A model generated the notes under the pieces. The model was not told the origin of the DNA, searched no databases, and saw only the letters and a list, made by a program, of their open reading frames with translations. Positions 1 through 10,418 of a stretch of 64,000 bases of DNA are shown in pieces (position 1 is the stretch's first letter; each line of letters opens with the position of its first letter). Origin of the DNA: Pycnopodia helianthoides (taxonomy: Eukaryota; Echinodermata; Asteroidea; Forcipulatida; Asteriidae). The position numbers and the translations under genes are program-made. The stretch lies in NCBI GenBank assembly GCA_032158295.1, contig CM063261.1, positions 6,480,977 through 6,544,976 of the forward strand, read 5' to 3'.

Positions 1-330
1 GGAAGTCAAGGTCAAATTGGGTCACACTTTGTGTAGTGATTGTTGAGTTTTAAAAGGCCTTTCGGATGATATATCTGTATATAGATTGTGAAAAATCCTT
101 TGTGTGGTTTATGAGTTACGATTTTTTCAAATATTAAACTTTAATTTAACGTAATTTGACACCTAATTCTGTCATCCATCATGACGTCATTGCGGCGGTT
201 CTATCTTCTAATATGATTATTTAACTATATATATAGTTTGAAGGTTGTGTGAGCTTGGGAATTGTGCTTTTGTTAGAGGACAATCGCGAGGGATAAGAAG
301 AAAAAGAAGAAGTATTAAAAAAAACTAGAC
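1..330 (+). repeat. Dispersed repeat family A, copy 1
   Basis: This stretch is repeated about 1,025 bases downstream (1024-1335) in the same orientation. Shared landmarks in order are GGAAGTCAAGGTCAAAT, a GGGTCACA box, TTTGAGTT/TTGAGTTATGATT, an ATTAAACTTTAATTTA-like block, a GACGTCAT box, GAGCT(T/A)GGGAA(T/G)TGTGCTT and a final GAAGAAGAAG purine tract. Related sequence is recognisable near 14685-15010 and, inverted, near 19545-19830. No coding potential is visible, so it is probably a non-autonomous mobile element. It opens the window, so its true 5' end may lie outside. Confidence 0.7.
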
Positions 331-601
331 ATATATTTTTGTAGAAACAAAAACAAGGTGTTCGGTGTAGACATGTTCGAGTTAGTGTAAACATGTCTTT
401 GTACGAATTATTGATAAACTCTTAAGATTTTGTAATTTGAAATAAGAAACATTGAGTAATTCGGAAACCGCTGCATCAATTTGATTTTAAAGCTGATTTT
501 TTATCAAGACTTTTATAACTCATTTAACCTTTTCCATAAATGTATTAAGCACTGTATACTTAGTACTTTCCCGAGTTGCATAAAAAAAGAAAGAACAAAA
601 C

Positions 602-689
602 AGGCACATTACTCGGGTGGGATTCGAACCCAAGACAGTTGCACTGCTATAGCAGATGTCTTACCACCAGACCACCGAAAGTGTGCCTT
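602..689 (-). repeat. tRNA-like SINE head or tRNA pseudogene
   Basis: On the minus strand there is a B-box-like GGTTCGAATCCC and a D-arm-like GGTCTGGTGGTAAGAC. The ends can pair as an acceptor stem (AGGCACA with TGTGCCT). The anticodon arm is abnormal, with a CTGC/GCAG stem closing a very short loop, so a functional tRNA is unlikely. A tRNA-derived SINE head or a decayed tRNA gene fits best. Confidence 0.5.
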
Positions 690-1023
690 AGTTGGATGAC
701 AAAAGTGCTGTCATTTAGCATGTTTGCATGGATTAGACTGACACAGCCTCATACCAAATCAGGCTTTGTGGTCATTCTGATCAATGAACCATCTGATCAA
801 TGGAGCGGAACAACCAGCCACAGTGCTTTTGCATATACACAGTAAATGCGGGAAAACAAAAGATAGCGTCTTACGCCTGATTTCGACCAAAAATTTAGGT
901 CAAATTGAAACTATTTTTTGTGCAAAAGTTTGAGCAGTCTAACAGACCTACAATCTGATGTAAAAAGTGTAATGAAATGATGAGTTGTTATTGAGTTATT
1001 GAAATATTCAACTTCTAATTTGA

Positions 1024-1335
1024 ACCGGAAGTCAAGGTCAAATGGGGTCACATTCTATGTATTTTTTGTTGAGTGTTTAATTCCCTTTCCGATAACGTTT
1101 AGATTGTAACAATCCAATTTATGGTTCTTGAGTTATGATTTATTTAATTAATAAACTTTGATTTAGTGTATTTCAATACCTAGGGACGTCATCATGACTA
1201 GCTAAAGCGGTTTCATCTCCTAATGAATATCTAGCTATATATGAAATTTCAAGATGATATGAGCTAGGGAAGTGTGCTTTTGTTAGCAGACAAAGACGGG
1301 GGAGAAGAAGAAGAAGAAGAAGTATTAAGAAGAAA
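1024..1335 (+). repeat. Dispersed repeat family A, copy 2
   Basis: Direct copy of the family at the window start, with the same order of landmarks: CCGGAAGTCAAGGTCAAAT, the GACGTCATCATGAC box, GAGCTAGGGAAGTGTGCTT and a GAAGAAGAAG tract. The two copies differ by many substitutions and small indels, so they are old. TCAAGGTCA at 1032-1040 matches the extended half-site bound by ERR/SF-1-type nuclear receptors. Whether it is bound is unknown. Confidence 0.7.
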
Positions 1336-1854
1336 AAAAACCCGAACAAAAACAAGAGGTGTTGCGCGCTATGCTACGAACACCTAACAAAAGAAGAATC
1401 AATGTGGTGTAGACACAGGACATTCAGTTTGTATGGGGGATGTTGTTTTCATCCTTTGATTTGCTTGTGCATGCATTTCTAGGTATTGAGATGAGATGTA
1501 TTTTTATAGAATAGAAAATTCTAACATATTTGGGGAGATTTTTTTTCTACATGTATTGGCTGCTGTCATGCTCAAAATGTGACAGAGTTTCAAATATTCT
1601 AATGATCATTCTCTTGGTTATCTAAACCAATTGAATAACTCCAGATGTGTATCGTGTCTCCATGAATATTGTAGCTTCTAGTACCTCATGACCAAGTGAG
1701 CCGTAGCTCGATGTACTTTGATTGCTAGATGTATATATGGTTCATATATTTTTTGTTTCATAAAAGTGCATATTTTTTCTTTTTAAAAATACTTTCAGGG
1801 TCACTACACATGTCACAGACATCAAATAAAATTGAATGTTATAAATCTTTTCAG

Positions 1855-1925
1855 ATCTAAGTTTTACTGAAACAGCAAAGGAAATTGCAAGATTGTGGAG
1901 AGAACTACCAGATGAAGAAAGACAG
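1855..1925 (+). CDS. TFAM: TFAM exon (C-terminal half of HMG box A)
   Basis: The exon follows a pyrimidine-rich acceptor ending TTTTCAG and ends before GTGAAT. Its first two bases complete a split codon (phase 1). It then reads 23 codons ending WRELPDEERQ, close to the box A helix of vertebrate TFAM (WRELPDSKK). It ends in phase 0, which matches the start of the exon at 8555. TFAM is the mitochondrial HMG-box protein that bends and packages mtDNA and activates mitochondrial transcription. The N-terminal mitochondrial signal and the first half of box A were not found in 1-1854 and probably lie upstream of the window. The identification rests on all five exons together, which keep TFAM domain order. 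Confidence 0.85.
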
Positions 1926-4139
1926 GTGAATAGTTTTTTACTTGAATGGAAATCAATACAATTGGATTGGATTGCAAATGCAAAGTTATGGAGACTTTTT
2001 TCTCATTTAGGAATCAACATCTTTTCTGCAACTAAACACATCATCCATTTGACATTGCTCACAATAAAAACCATGGCCTGTACTGACACTTTTCCAGGAC
2101 AAACGGCCATTTGCTCCTTGTTAACACATTCCCTTTGTTTAAAATATTTTCCAAAATATTTTTAGGACTTGTAGTTACACCATTTTCCAATCTCAGTGAC
2201 CTGAGGTATGACTCAGGACAAATACTTTTTAAATATTTCAAGCTGCCTAGTTTTAATGAAACCAATTGATTTGATTGGGCAAAGCTTTTGATAAGTGTAC
2301 ATTTGTGATCAGCAAGTGAGGGAATGTGGAATGTTTTGAGGAGTTCAACATAGTGTGAGTGCTCAGGGAATGCCATCATGTGAAGACCTCGTCATTGCAC
2401 CGTTTTTGTTACTGTTGGATTTCTGTGAAGTTTGTCCAGAGCTCCAAACTGGGGAGGCGAATTCCAGTAGGGGACAGTTATACATCTGATAGACAAGTAT
2501 CAAATCTGCAATGTATTTCTTTTAAGAATAATTAAAATGTAGAGATTCTGCGAAGCCCGTGATACCATGTTTCGAATGTGTAAGTTCCACTTGAGTTTAG
2601 TAACTTTCCATCCTCCCGACGGTTGGAGACCAGAGTGTTACAAGTCATGCAATGTAAAAAATTAAAAGAAATTGCAATTTCAGCCATTTTTGTCAGACTA
2701 GTCACCAGATTTGCCAAATTTTTACCACTTTCAGAAATCATGACACACATTCTAAGAACATGGATTTGATTTTTGTTGTGGGGGGGGGAGGGTATTTTGG
2801 AAAGGGGGATCAATCCACTCACCACTATTTCAGTCATTGTGACCAATTATTTCTTTTGAGCACAAAACAAATCATTTGTCACCATATTGAACAAGTTTCT
2901 TTATTTTTAAAAATATTTTCCATGGATGTCTTGTAGGTAGTCAAAGAAAGGATCAATGAGGGTATATGGAAGCTTGACACTTTTATTTTACAGAGGGATT
3001 TATAGCAATGTCATTGTTTATTGACATGACGGCGAACATCTTTGACACCCCCATACTGCCCAATGGTTTTGCCTGGTATCCGGACACGGATTGTTGGCGG
3101 CTTGCACAGAGTCCCCATTCCTCACTGTTTTCTACCAAACACTTACTCGTGGGATTTAGCACCTCATGTTCATCTGATTGGCCCTTCACTGTCTGGCTTT
3201 CAGCTTTTTTTTCCATAACACCTTGTGGCAATTATATTGGGGCCTTCAGTTTGAAACTGTACTCTCTTTTGGGACAATTCGCGAGGAGTGTGGACAAAGT
3301 ATACCGGCAGTCATCGGTCAACTACACATGATCAACTTCTAAACTCTGAAGTTGATCATGTTTCAGCTTACAAAAACTACCCATTCCTTCCTAAATAGCT
3401 GAATGAGCCGGACAATTTTGGAAGCTGTGGTTAGGATTTTTATCGCTGTTCCTAGTGCAGCTTCCAAAAGCATACGATTTCGGCATTTTACACTTCACTT
3501 GCATGAGGTCCGTGCTTTTTGCAGGCCTTAGTTGCATGTTTGCACACACATAGTCAGTGATTGCGCAATATCATCAGCAACCTCTTCCACCTTGTGACGT
3601 CATGAATTTTCTAACCAATCAAACGCCCTCAGTGGCCAAATGCTCACAAGTTTTGCCAAATCCCCAATAATTACCCTTTTTAATGCGATGTTAAAAAAAA
3701 ACCTGTGAATCCAAATAACTTAACTAACTCATAAAACAGTAGTCTGATATAATGTCTGCAAGGTGTATAATTGTTTCTGCTGTCTAAAATATCATGCTAC
3801 TAACTCTTTAAAACAACATGAGTCGTAGCTAAAGGCTGAATTGCTCATGAATTACAATTAAAAACAGCAACAAGGAGAAAGAAAATCACATCAATTTGAA
3901 TAAAAACCTAAACACTAAAAATGATCCAAAGATTAATATTGAAGAGTAAACACAAAACGTATAAAAAACTAAATGTGAAAACATGAAAATATTTCATTTA
4001 TTAAGCATACAAATAAGATATGGATAACACTATTTTGCGTACGGGTGTTTTACAATGGAGCTCGGGATATCTGGTTGTACATTGTTGAACTTGTGTTGCC
4101 TAAATTGGGTGGTGTGTTTCAGGGTTTTCTTTATGAATG
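1926..4139. other. TFAM intron, mostly unassigned
   Basis: No credible gene is visible; open frames here are short and overlap on opposite strands. Contents noted are a G run near 2780-2789, a perfect 13-bp hairpin with arms 3326-3338 and 3349-3361 (CATGATCAACTTC / GAAGTTGATCATG), and an otherwise AT-rich sequence. The stretch 2980-3340 is more GC-rich and open on both strands, but I recognise no protein there. Confidence 0.6.
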
Positions 4140-5990
4140 ATAGACACAGCCATTCTCTATGTTTTTTTCAAGGAACACCATGTCACAAGCAGAAAGGACT
4201 TTATCGTAGGTTGTGTAATCTCAACCCATTATGATGCGAAGAGCTCTTTTTAAAAATCGCTCAAGTCCAGTTTTATCCTTACCAGTGGGTGAGCCACTTC
4301 ACACTGGAGCTGCATATTTGGTTTTGTTGGCCTGATAAAACTGTTTTAGACAGTCAACAAGTCCTGTTCAGGCAATCCATGATGTTTCAAGAGACCATAA
4401 TTTGCTGCTCCCTCGTTTAACTAAATTTTTGATAGGTTTATTCCATTTAAGGTCATTCTGGATAGTAATTCCTACAACTTTTATTTCATTAACAGTACAA
4501 CTACAATGTACGACTACAACTAAGAGTTTGAGACCCTCTTTAAGAAACTACAGATTATGGAAATTGGGCGAGGTTGGCTATAATTGGTTACAGGTGAAGA
4601 CTGGGTCATGGGTCACACAGAAGCAGTTTTCCAGTCCTTCAGGGAAAAAACCTGAGTGAGGGAATAATTGAAGTTCTTGGTCAATGGTTCAGAGAGTTCA
4701 CACACAAACCCTTTAAGAAGCCGTGTTGTGACGTCACTGGATTCACAGCTTTTAAATTCATTAGCAACTTCTACGGGGATTTCCTTGAGTCTGGGATGAG
4801 GGGTTAGTTTTAGTAATTTTTTTCTCAGAAAAGGGAAAATATAAAGGCACTGGACACTTTTGGTTATTACTCAAAATATTTGTTAGCATATTACTTACTT
4901 GGTAACAAGCAATGGAGAGCTGTTGATAGTATAAAACATTGTGAGAAAAGTCTCCCTCTGAAGTAACATAGTTTTTGAGAAAGAGGTAATTTCTCACTCA
5001 AATAATAAAAGCCTTTTATTATGCATCTGAAAGCACAAAATGTAATGCAACAAGGGTGTTTTTCTTTCATTATTCTCTTGTAAATTTGATGACCAATTGA
5101 GCCCAATTTTCACAGGTTTGTTATTTTATGCATATGTTGGGGTACACCAAGTGAGAATACTGGTCTTCGACAATTACCAAACGTGACCAGTGCCTTTAAC
5201 TCATTAGCAACTTCTACGGTGGATTTCCTTGAGTCTGGGATAAAGGGGTTAGTTTTTTATGCATATTGACATGATTGGTGAGATATCTAACTTGCAAATG
5301 CCATTTACCGGGTTTTTTCTTTTTAGATTTTTAATTTTGCATTGATAGAAGTTAACTTTGGCTTTCTAAATCTCTCTCTAGATTTTGTTTTTGTAGCTGT
5401 TTATAGTTACTTATATTCCCTGGCATCATAACTGACTATAAATCTACAAAGGGTGTCACTCAACCATTCAACGGGTCAGTGTGACACCTGACAGGAAGTG
5501 ATCAGCATACTGGCTAGATATGACTTGTTGAAACCAGACATTCTTATCCACAGCATTTATGATGTCATTTATACAAGACCAGTCCATACATGCCATATGA
5601 GTAATCCACTGTCCAAATGAGCGAACCACAGCTTGGTGAACAGGGACTATAGGAAAATGTTTTAGTGTGAGACAGTTTCTGTTTGAAGTTAGGCTTAAGC
5701 ATGATGATGGAATGATCACTTGTTGTTATGGGAGAACATACAAAAGACTTTTGATATTGGTCGGTGAGGTCAGTGAGGAGCGTATGGAGTACCAAAGCTC
5801 TCCTAGTTGGTGTAGTAATAATTTGTTTTAAGAGCATTGTGCTTTTCTATATAGGTTTTGTGTCCAGATCAATAATGTCACCCATTTTGAGGAATGAAGC
5901 ACCCATGCTGAGTTTTGATGAAATCCACTTATTCGATGACATAATTGCACAGATCCATCTGGCCGTAGCTTACACTACAGACAAGGGTTC
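4140..5990 (-). mobile_element. Decayed non-LTR retrotransposon (endonuclease + RT relic)
   Basis: Minus-strand pieces fall in LINE order. Endonuclease C-terminal sequence lies around 5840-5650 (TSDHSIIMLKPNF). A linker follows around 5460-5270 (KAKVNFYQCKIKNLKRKNP). The start of RT lies around 4815-4500 (SLKDWKTASV, then a YRPIS-like NYSQPRPISI). The RT thumb lies around 4500-4150 (KVVGITIQNDLKWN, KYAAPV, ERFLKRALRIIMG). Several stops and frame changes interrupt it, and the catalytic centre of RT is missing, so it is dead. A MITE (4842-5198) is inserted in it. The motifs suggest a CR1/Jockey-type APE element; the exact clade is uncertain. Confidence 0.75.
4842..5198. mobile_element. MITE with terminal inverted repeats (family B), copy 1
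   Basis: The left end TAAAGGCACTGGACAC and the right end GTGACCAGTGCCTTTA are imperfect inverted repeats, continuing inwards as TTTTGGTTATTAC / GACAATTACCAAAC. There is no open frame, and its length of 357 bp suits a MITE. Related copies lie at 28167-28376 (internally deleted) and 28595-28996. A segment of about 57 bp of the host LINE is present on both sides (4756-4812 and 5202-5259). Confidence 0.8.
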
Positions 5991-6147
5991 GGCCGATTTA
6001 TGATGAACACATACCAAATTCTTTTAGCAGTGTACTTTTTGCATGGTTCATTTGGTTCCACCGATGGTTTTTGGCTAGTTTCAAACTTAAGACTAACTGA
6101 GACTTTTTTCTCATATTAATGCAAACATTACTACACAAGCAAGTATC

Positions 6148-6768
6148 AATAATCACCTTGGAGAGTTTATTGCCATCTGATTGGTCGAAAGACTGTTCAC
6201 GTGGGGGTGTTTTAACATTTGATATAAAGACCGGCTCAGTGAACTAGCGAATAAACGGCCCATAAACAAGCACATTGTTGTGTAAAATCCTATGCACTAT
6301 GTGATTGTTGCGTGGGAAACTACCGGTATCAAATCAACTCATTTCTTTGTTCGTATTTTTTGTAAAAATTTGATTTGAGCAGGACAGATGGTGCCGTGTG
6401 CGGAAACATACCACGCGTAGGCATGAGCGCGCAGACAATGTATCAATTTAAGGTAGCTGGTTGGCGCATGAAACCAATGTAATGCAAAGTCATAGTCTGG
6501 TTCTTGAAAATATGTATAAACAGTTAATTATGTGTAAGAGATTAGGTACCACACAAAAGTTGAACAGCCAAAGGATTGGCCCTTGAACATGAGTAGAACA
6601 TTTCTAAAATTAACGGCGAAAGAAAAATAACAAATTCGGACAGTTTTTACAGAGTAACAGTGGGAGAAGCCGGTCTTCACTGCGTGGTAATGACCTTGGT
6701 TGGTGGCTGGCTGCTGTTATTACCAGGCAGTGAAGACCGGCTCCTCACACTGTTATTCTCTAAATAAA
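6148..6768 (+). mobile_element. Fold-back repeat family C, copy 1
   Basis: The stretch from CACCTTGGAGAGTTTAT to CACTGTTATTCTCTAAATAA recurs as its reverse complement at 17605-18295. Shared landmarks include GATTGGTC, AGACCGGCTCA, ACTACCGGTATCAAATCAA, GGTGCCGTGTGCGGAAAC, GGCCCTTGAACATGAGTAGA and GGCGAAAGAAAAAT. It ends in a hairpin built on GCCGGTCTTCACTG / CAGTGAAGACCGGC (about 6666-6752). No coding potential is visible. It lies in a TFAM intron. Confidence 0.75.
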
Positions 6769-6949
6769 GAAACCTTACCTGCTCTGCCAATCCACCTTCC
6801 TGTGCGCAGCATTTAAAGTCTCTTATTATTGCCTTTTCAATATATATCAGGGGCTTTTGTTCCAACTTCACTTCAATTGAGTCTTCACCTGATTTGCTAG
6901 CTCTATCTGAGAGCAGACTGAATTGTGACATTTTCTTTAGATTCTTTCA

Positions 6950-7935
6950 GGTTACCCCGATATATCTTTCATCGTCTTGACCACCCTCCATCACATGGTG
7001 TGGGTGTCTATTTCAAAGAAACTCTCTTCTGAGCCCATGAAAGCACTTTGGATTGTGACAACCATGAAAACATGTGCTTTTGCCTTTCGCTTCTCCATTC
7101 CACAACCTGCCTGTTTTTCCTATATAACTCATCTTCATCATCATCCTGCGCAGTACTAGATGCTATCTCTGATAGCATTGATTCTGCCATTTCTCCGCAC
7201 CCTTCTGCTCAAGTCATGGTACTTGGTGATTTTAATGTTCACCACAAGGAGTGGCTGAACCATTCCCGTAATATTGACATCCCTGGTATTGCAACATATA
7301 ATTTTTCCATCTCCTAAGATCTTACTAATATCATTTCATCCCCTACTCATATTTCAAATGGTGCTTCCAATGGTGGCTACCTGCTAGACATTTTCTTCTG
7401 TTCTAATCCAGATGACTATGTTGCCAAGGTCCTGACTCCAATTGGTAACTCAGATCATCAGTTGTCTCTGTTTTTGTGTCACATTCTTCTCCCGCAACTA
7501 CATTCAAGCCTTTGTACCATAATGTTTTTCAGTTTGGAAAGGCTGACTGGGATCGTTATTGATGTTTTTTCGCTGATTTGCCCTGGTCATTGATTCTAAT
7601 TCTTGGTCCTGATTTGGCAGCAGACGAGTTATCCCAATGGATTAATTTTGGTATGGAGATTTACAGCCCCTCATGTATCTACCAGATCAAGGGCCCATTC
7701 TCAACCTAGGTACACTCCAGCCTGTGCAACAACAGTTACCCATCATAACATTTATTTTTTTAAGAAGTATCATCTATCAGGAACTTTTAATATTAAGTGT
7801 CTTTTCTGTTAAGCTCAAAATCGATGTTAGAGAGAGTTGTTGAGGCACTCAGCAGCAATATGCAAATTCTATTGCTGGTTCCATTTCAACCAATCCCTTG
7901 GTCTGAACATCCAAGAAGTAAATGATTTGAACTTG
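6950..7935 (+). mobile_element. Decayed non-LTR retrotransposon (APE endonuclease to RT start)
   Basis: Plus-strand pieces in shifting frames read as an APE-type endonuclease: MVLGDFNVHHKEWLNHS near 7215-7265, then SNGGYLLDIFF and GNSDHQLSL near 7370-7470. These are the conserved GDFN and SDH motifs. From about 7690 the RT leader follows (RYTPACATTVTHHN, FFKKYHLSG). Stops and frameshifts show that it is inactive. It lies on the opposite strand to the relic at 4140-5990 and is a separate insertion. Confidence 0.75.
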
Positions 7936-8151
7936 TTGTCTTTGCCTTCTCATTTTTCCACAGTTGTCCCCCATTTAAGACTGTCCCATTCACAAACGAA
8001 ATACTATTTCTCCCTCTTCCTACCTTTGATTTTGTCTTTTATGTTTCCAAGCTCTTGCGGTTAATCTAGCCCCTTCTCTGAACCCCTCTTTTTTGAATCC
8101 TGTCTGCTTCTGTTGCACTAGTATATTGTCTGTGCATTGTGTTGTCATTCA

Positions 8152-8192
8152 GCATTTGAGAAAGACTCTGCTAGGGTTGAAACATGAGGCCA
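8152..8192 (+). repeat. Hairpin motif resembling a degenerate hammerhead core
   Basis: The sequence carries GACTC-TGCTA-GGGTT, able to form a short stem, followed by GAAACATGAGGCC. A closely related stem with AAAACGTCAGGCC occurs at 12781-12812. The order stem-then-GAAAC resembles the stem II/GAAA part of hammerhead ribozymes found at ends of Penelope-like elements. The CUGAnGA half is degenerate here (TTGAGAA). Assignment is tentative. Confidence 0.3.
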
Positions 8193-8554
8193 AACCACTT
8201 CGCATAGACAAAGGTCAGGAATCGGGGTTACACAATAACCCCCGGAAAGGGATTTTACAATGCATGTTTTCCAGAATCTGTTTTGGCTCATTGTACAGAT
8301 GAAATGAAGCGTATCACAGTACTTGCCTGCCTGTGCATGCTACACATTGCAGCCGTTCGGCTGTCAGCAAAAAAATGGAGGAAAATCCGAAGTTGTTCTG
8401 TGTCCCCACTCCCCCCCCCCCCCCCGAAAAAACCCAACAAAACAAACAACTTTGCTTTTTATGTACATGGATCAAGTGTCACAATTTTGTTAACTGGCAA
8501 ATAGTCAACAGTGTACAAATTTGGGATCATTTTAAATATGTTATTAATTTACAG

Positions 8555-8704
8555 TCTTACACAGCTCAGGCCAAACAGTACACGGAAAACTACAATGAAG
8601 AAATAGCCGTTTTTAAAGCAAGTCTGACTGAGGAAGATGTGAAGATGATTGCTCAGGATAAACAACACAAGAAATTGATGAATGTTAATAAGAAAAACAG
8701 ACAG
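8555..8704 (+). CDS. TFAM: TFAM exon (end of box A and inter-box linker)
   Basis: The exon lies between acceptor TTAATTTACAG and donor GTACAT, has 150 bases, and is phase 0 at both ends. It encodes 50 residues. SYTAQAKQYTENYNEE is the last helix of HMG box A. VFKASLTEEDVKMIAQDK and then a basic NVNKKNRQ form the linker helix between the boxes, which lies against mtDNA in vertebrate TFAM. It joins in frame to 1925 upstream and 13052 downstream. A poly-C tract at 8411-8424 lies in the intron just upstream and may make this region prone to sequencing error. Confidence 0.85.
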
Positions 8705-8761
8705 GTACATAAGATTTTATCTATTTGTAAAAGTTTATTAAGAGTAACCCCAACATTTTAA

Positions 8762-10080
8762 ATTTTCTATAATAGGTCATGGTATTAATATTGCAAAGGA
8801 AACACTGTAACAATATTGCCAGGTGTTTTAGGTAAAAGCTTGTAAAAGGTGTTTTTTAACAGTCATATCATTATTTTAATGATAATTTGACCTTTAAGCT
8901 TTTATATTTTTCAATGTTATGCCTCACAAAATTTGCAAGATTTATGCTAATCAAAAGTTAAGAGAATTTAGCATTATTTTATTATTTTTATTTTGAAATT
9001 CTGTGTCCATTTCATTGTGTATAATTTGTTTCTTTCAAAGAATTGGTATCACAAGTTTTCTCACATTTTCCAGTTTTAGGTTTGAGTTGCACCTAAGCAG
9101 ACTTTCATTCAATTTTGTTGATTGTTATGATATTTAGTATTTATTGAAACTTCCAAAACAAAAACCTGTGGGGATTGCAGGAAATCTTAAATAAGCCTAC
9201 TGTTTCGACAGGTCAAAGCCATCAAATGTAGAGTTTCTGGAGAGATGTGTAAGCCATTGGAACAATGTTGTATGTACCTTTGCCAACCCATACAGCAGAC
9301 ATTTACAACTAGACTTAAAGTCTGAAGGCTTTATGGTGAAAGTAAACCGTGTCTAGTCAGCGGATCCCAGCAGGAAAAGTAAAGAAAATCCTGCTACTTT
9401 AGAGTATGTAAATGTAGATGATGCATGTACATGCGTGTGAGAACAGCTTCCCCTTCTATTTAATCAAGCGATAATGATTTAAGTCAAAGGGTTGTCAAAC
9501 TGACAAGCTGAAGATCATGACATTTTTGAATCACTTAAGCATGGTTCTGCACTAATGTGTGTGAGCATGTCTACCTGTTGAAACAGAGGACTTTAACAAA
9601 AGGGATACTGGTGTTTTCTCCACAGCAAGGACCTCCCTGCTTTGCTTACATGGACAAAACCAATCGGCATGTCACTAAAAAACTAAGTCCAAAAATGGAA
9701 GAACAAAGAGAAGTCTTCCATATTGGGTCGGCTAATGTGTGTGTGTAACAAATAGAGGTGGAGCCTATTATCGGCAAAGACAAGACATATTATAGGCAGG
9801 CCGATGGAAGGTGACAGATTTAAATCAACTGGATTTAGCAGAATTCCTGTTGAGTTTGTGAGTACCAACCTCTGTCCTTGCTCATGGTACCACCAACGTT
9901 ACCTGTGAATATCAATTACTATACTACCTTCATTGTTCTATGCCTGCATCATGGAGAAAATGGACCTGCCATGATTTATACTGAAGAAATTTGCCTAAAA
10001 TCGTTTTGAAATGATTGTTTTAAAATCAAATAAGAAGTAATAAACAAAGGACATTTTAATTCAATTTTTGGGTAAACAAA
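8762..10080. other. TFAM intron, nothing recognised
   Basis: AT-rich intronic sequence with only short open frames that match nothing I know. I see no repeat structure with confidence. Confidence 0.6.
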
Positions 10081-10084
10081 ACAA

Positions 10085-10195
10085 ATTTACTGGAATGGGA
10101 TTTGAACCTTTGAATTTGTTGTATTTGTTATGGCTGAAATTGCCGAGTCCAAGACACTCTACTTACCTGTAGAGCAACTACATATGCATGTTTCC
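10085..10195 (-). repeat. Possible tRNA-like SINE fragment
   Basis: On the minus strand GGTTCAAATCCCATTCC resembles a Pol III B box, preceded by a TAGTTGCTCTACAGGTAAG stretch that could be a remote A-box or D-arm remnant. No cloverleaf can be drawn with confidence, so this is only a possible SINE. Confidence 0.3.
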
Positions 10196-10418
10196 ATAAC
10201 CGGCATGTCTTTACTGCTAAGAGTTTTATATACATATATCATAAATAGTGCCCTCTGCCCCTACCTTCAATGCCCCGCGGAATGTTCACCTCATTTGCTT
10301 CCTTAGCGGCAAGTCGGGAAGGATGTTTTTGATACCTTCTTTTAAGAAGTTATAAGTTAGTTTGTAGAGTTATAGAGTTATGTGCTCGTTCAAGTGAAAA
10401 GTTTTACCATAAAATAAT

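Noticed and set aside
2983..3331. Overlapping frames of 82 (-) and 107 (+) codons
   Set aside because: No domain recognised, no splice context, and they shadow one another.
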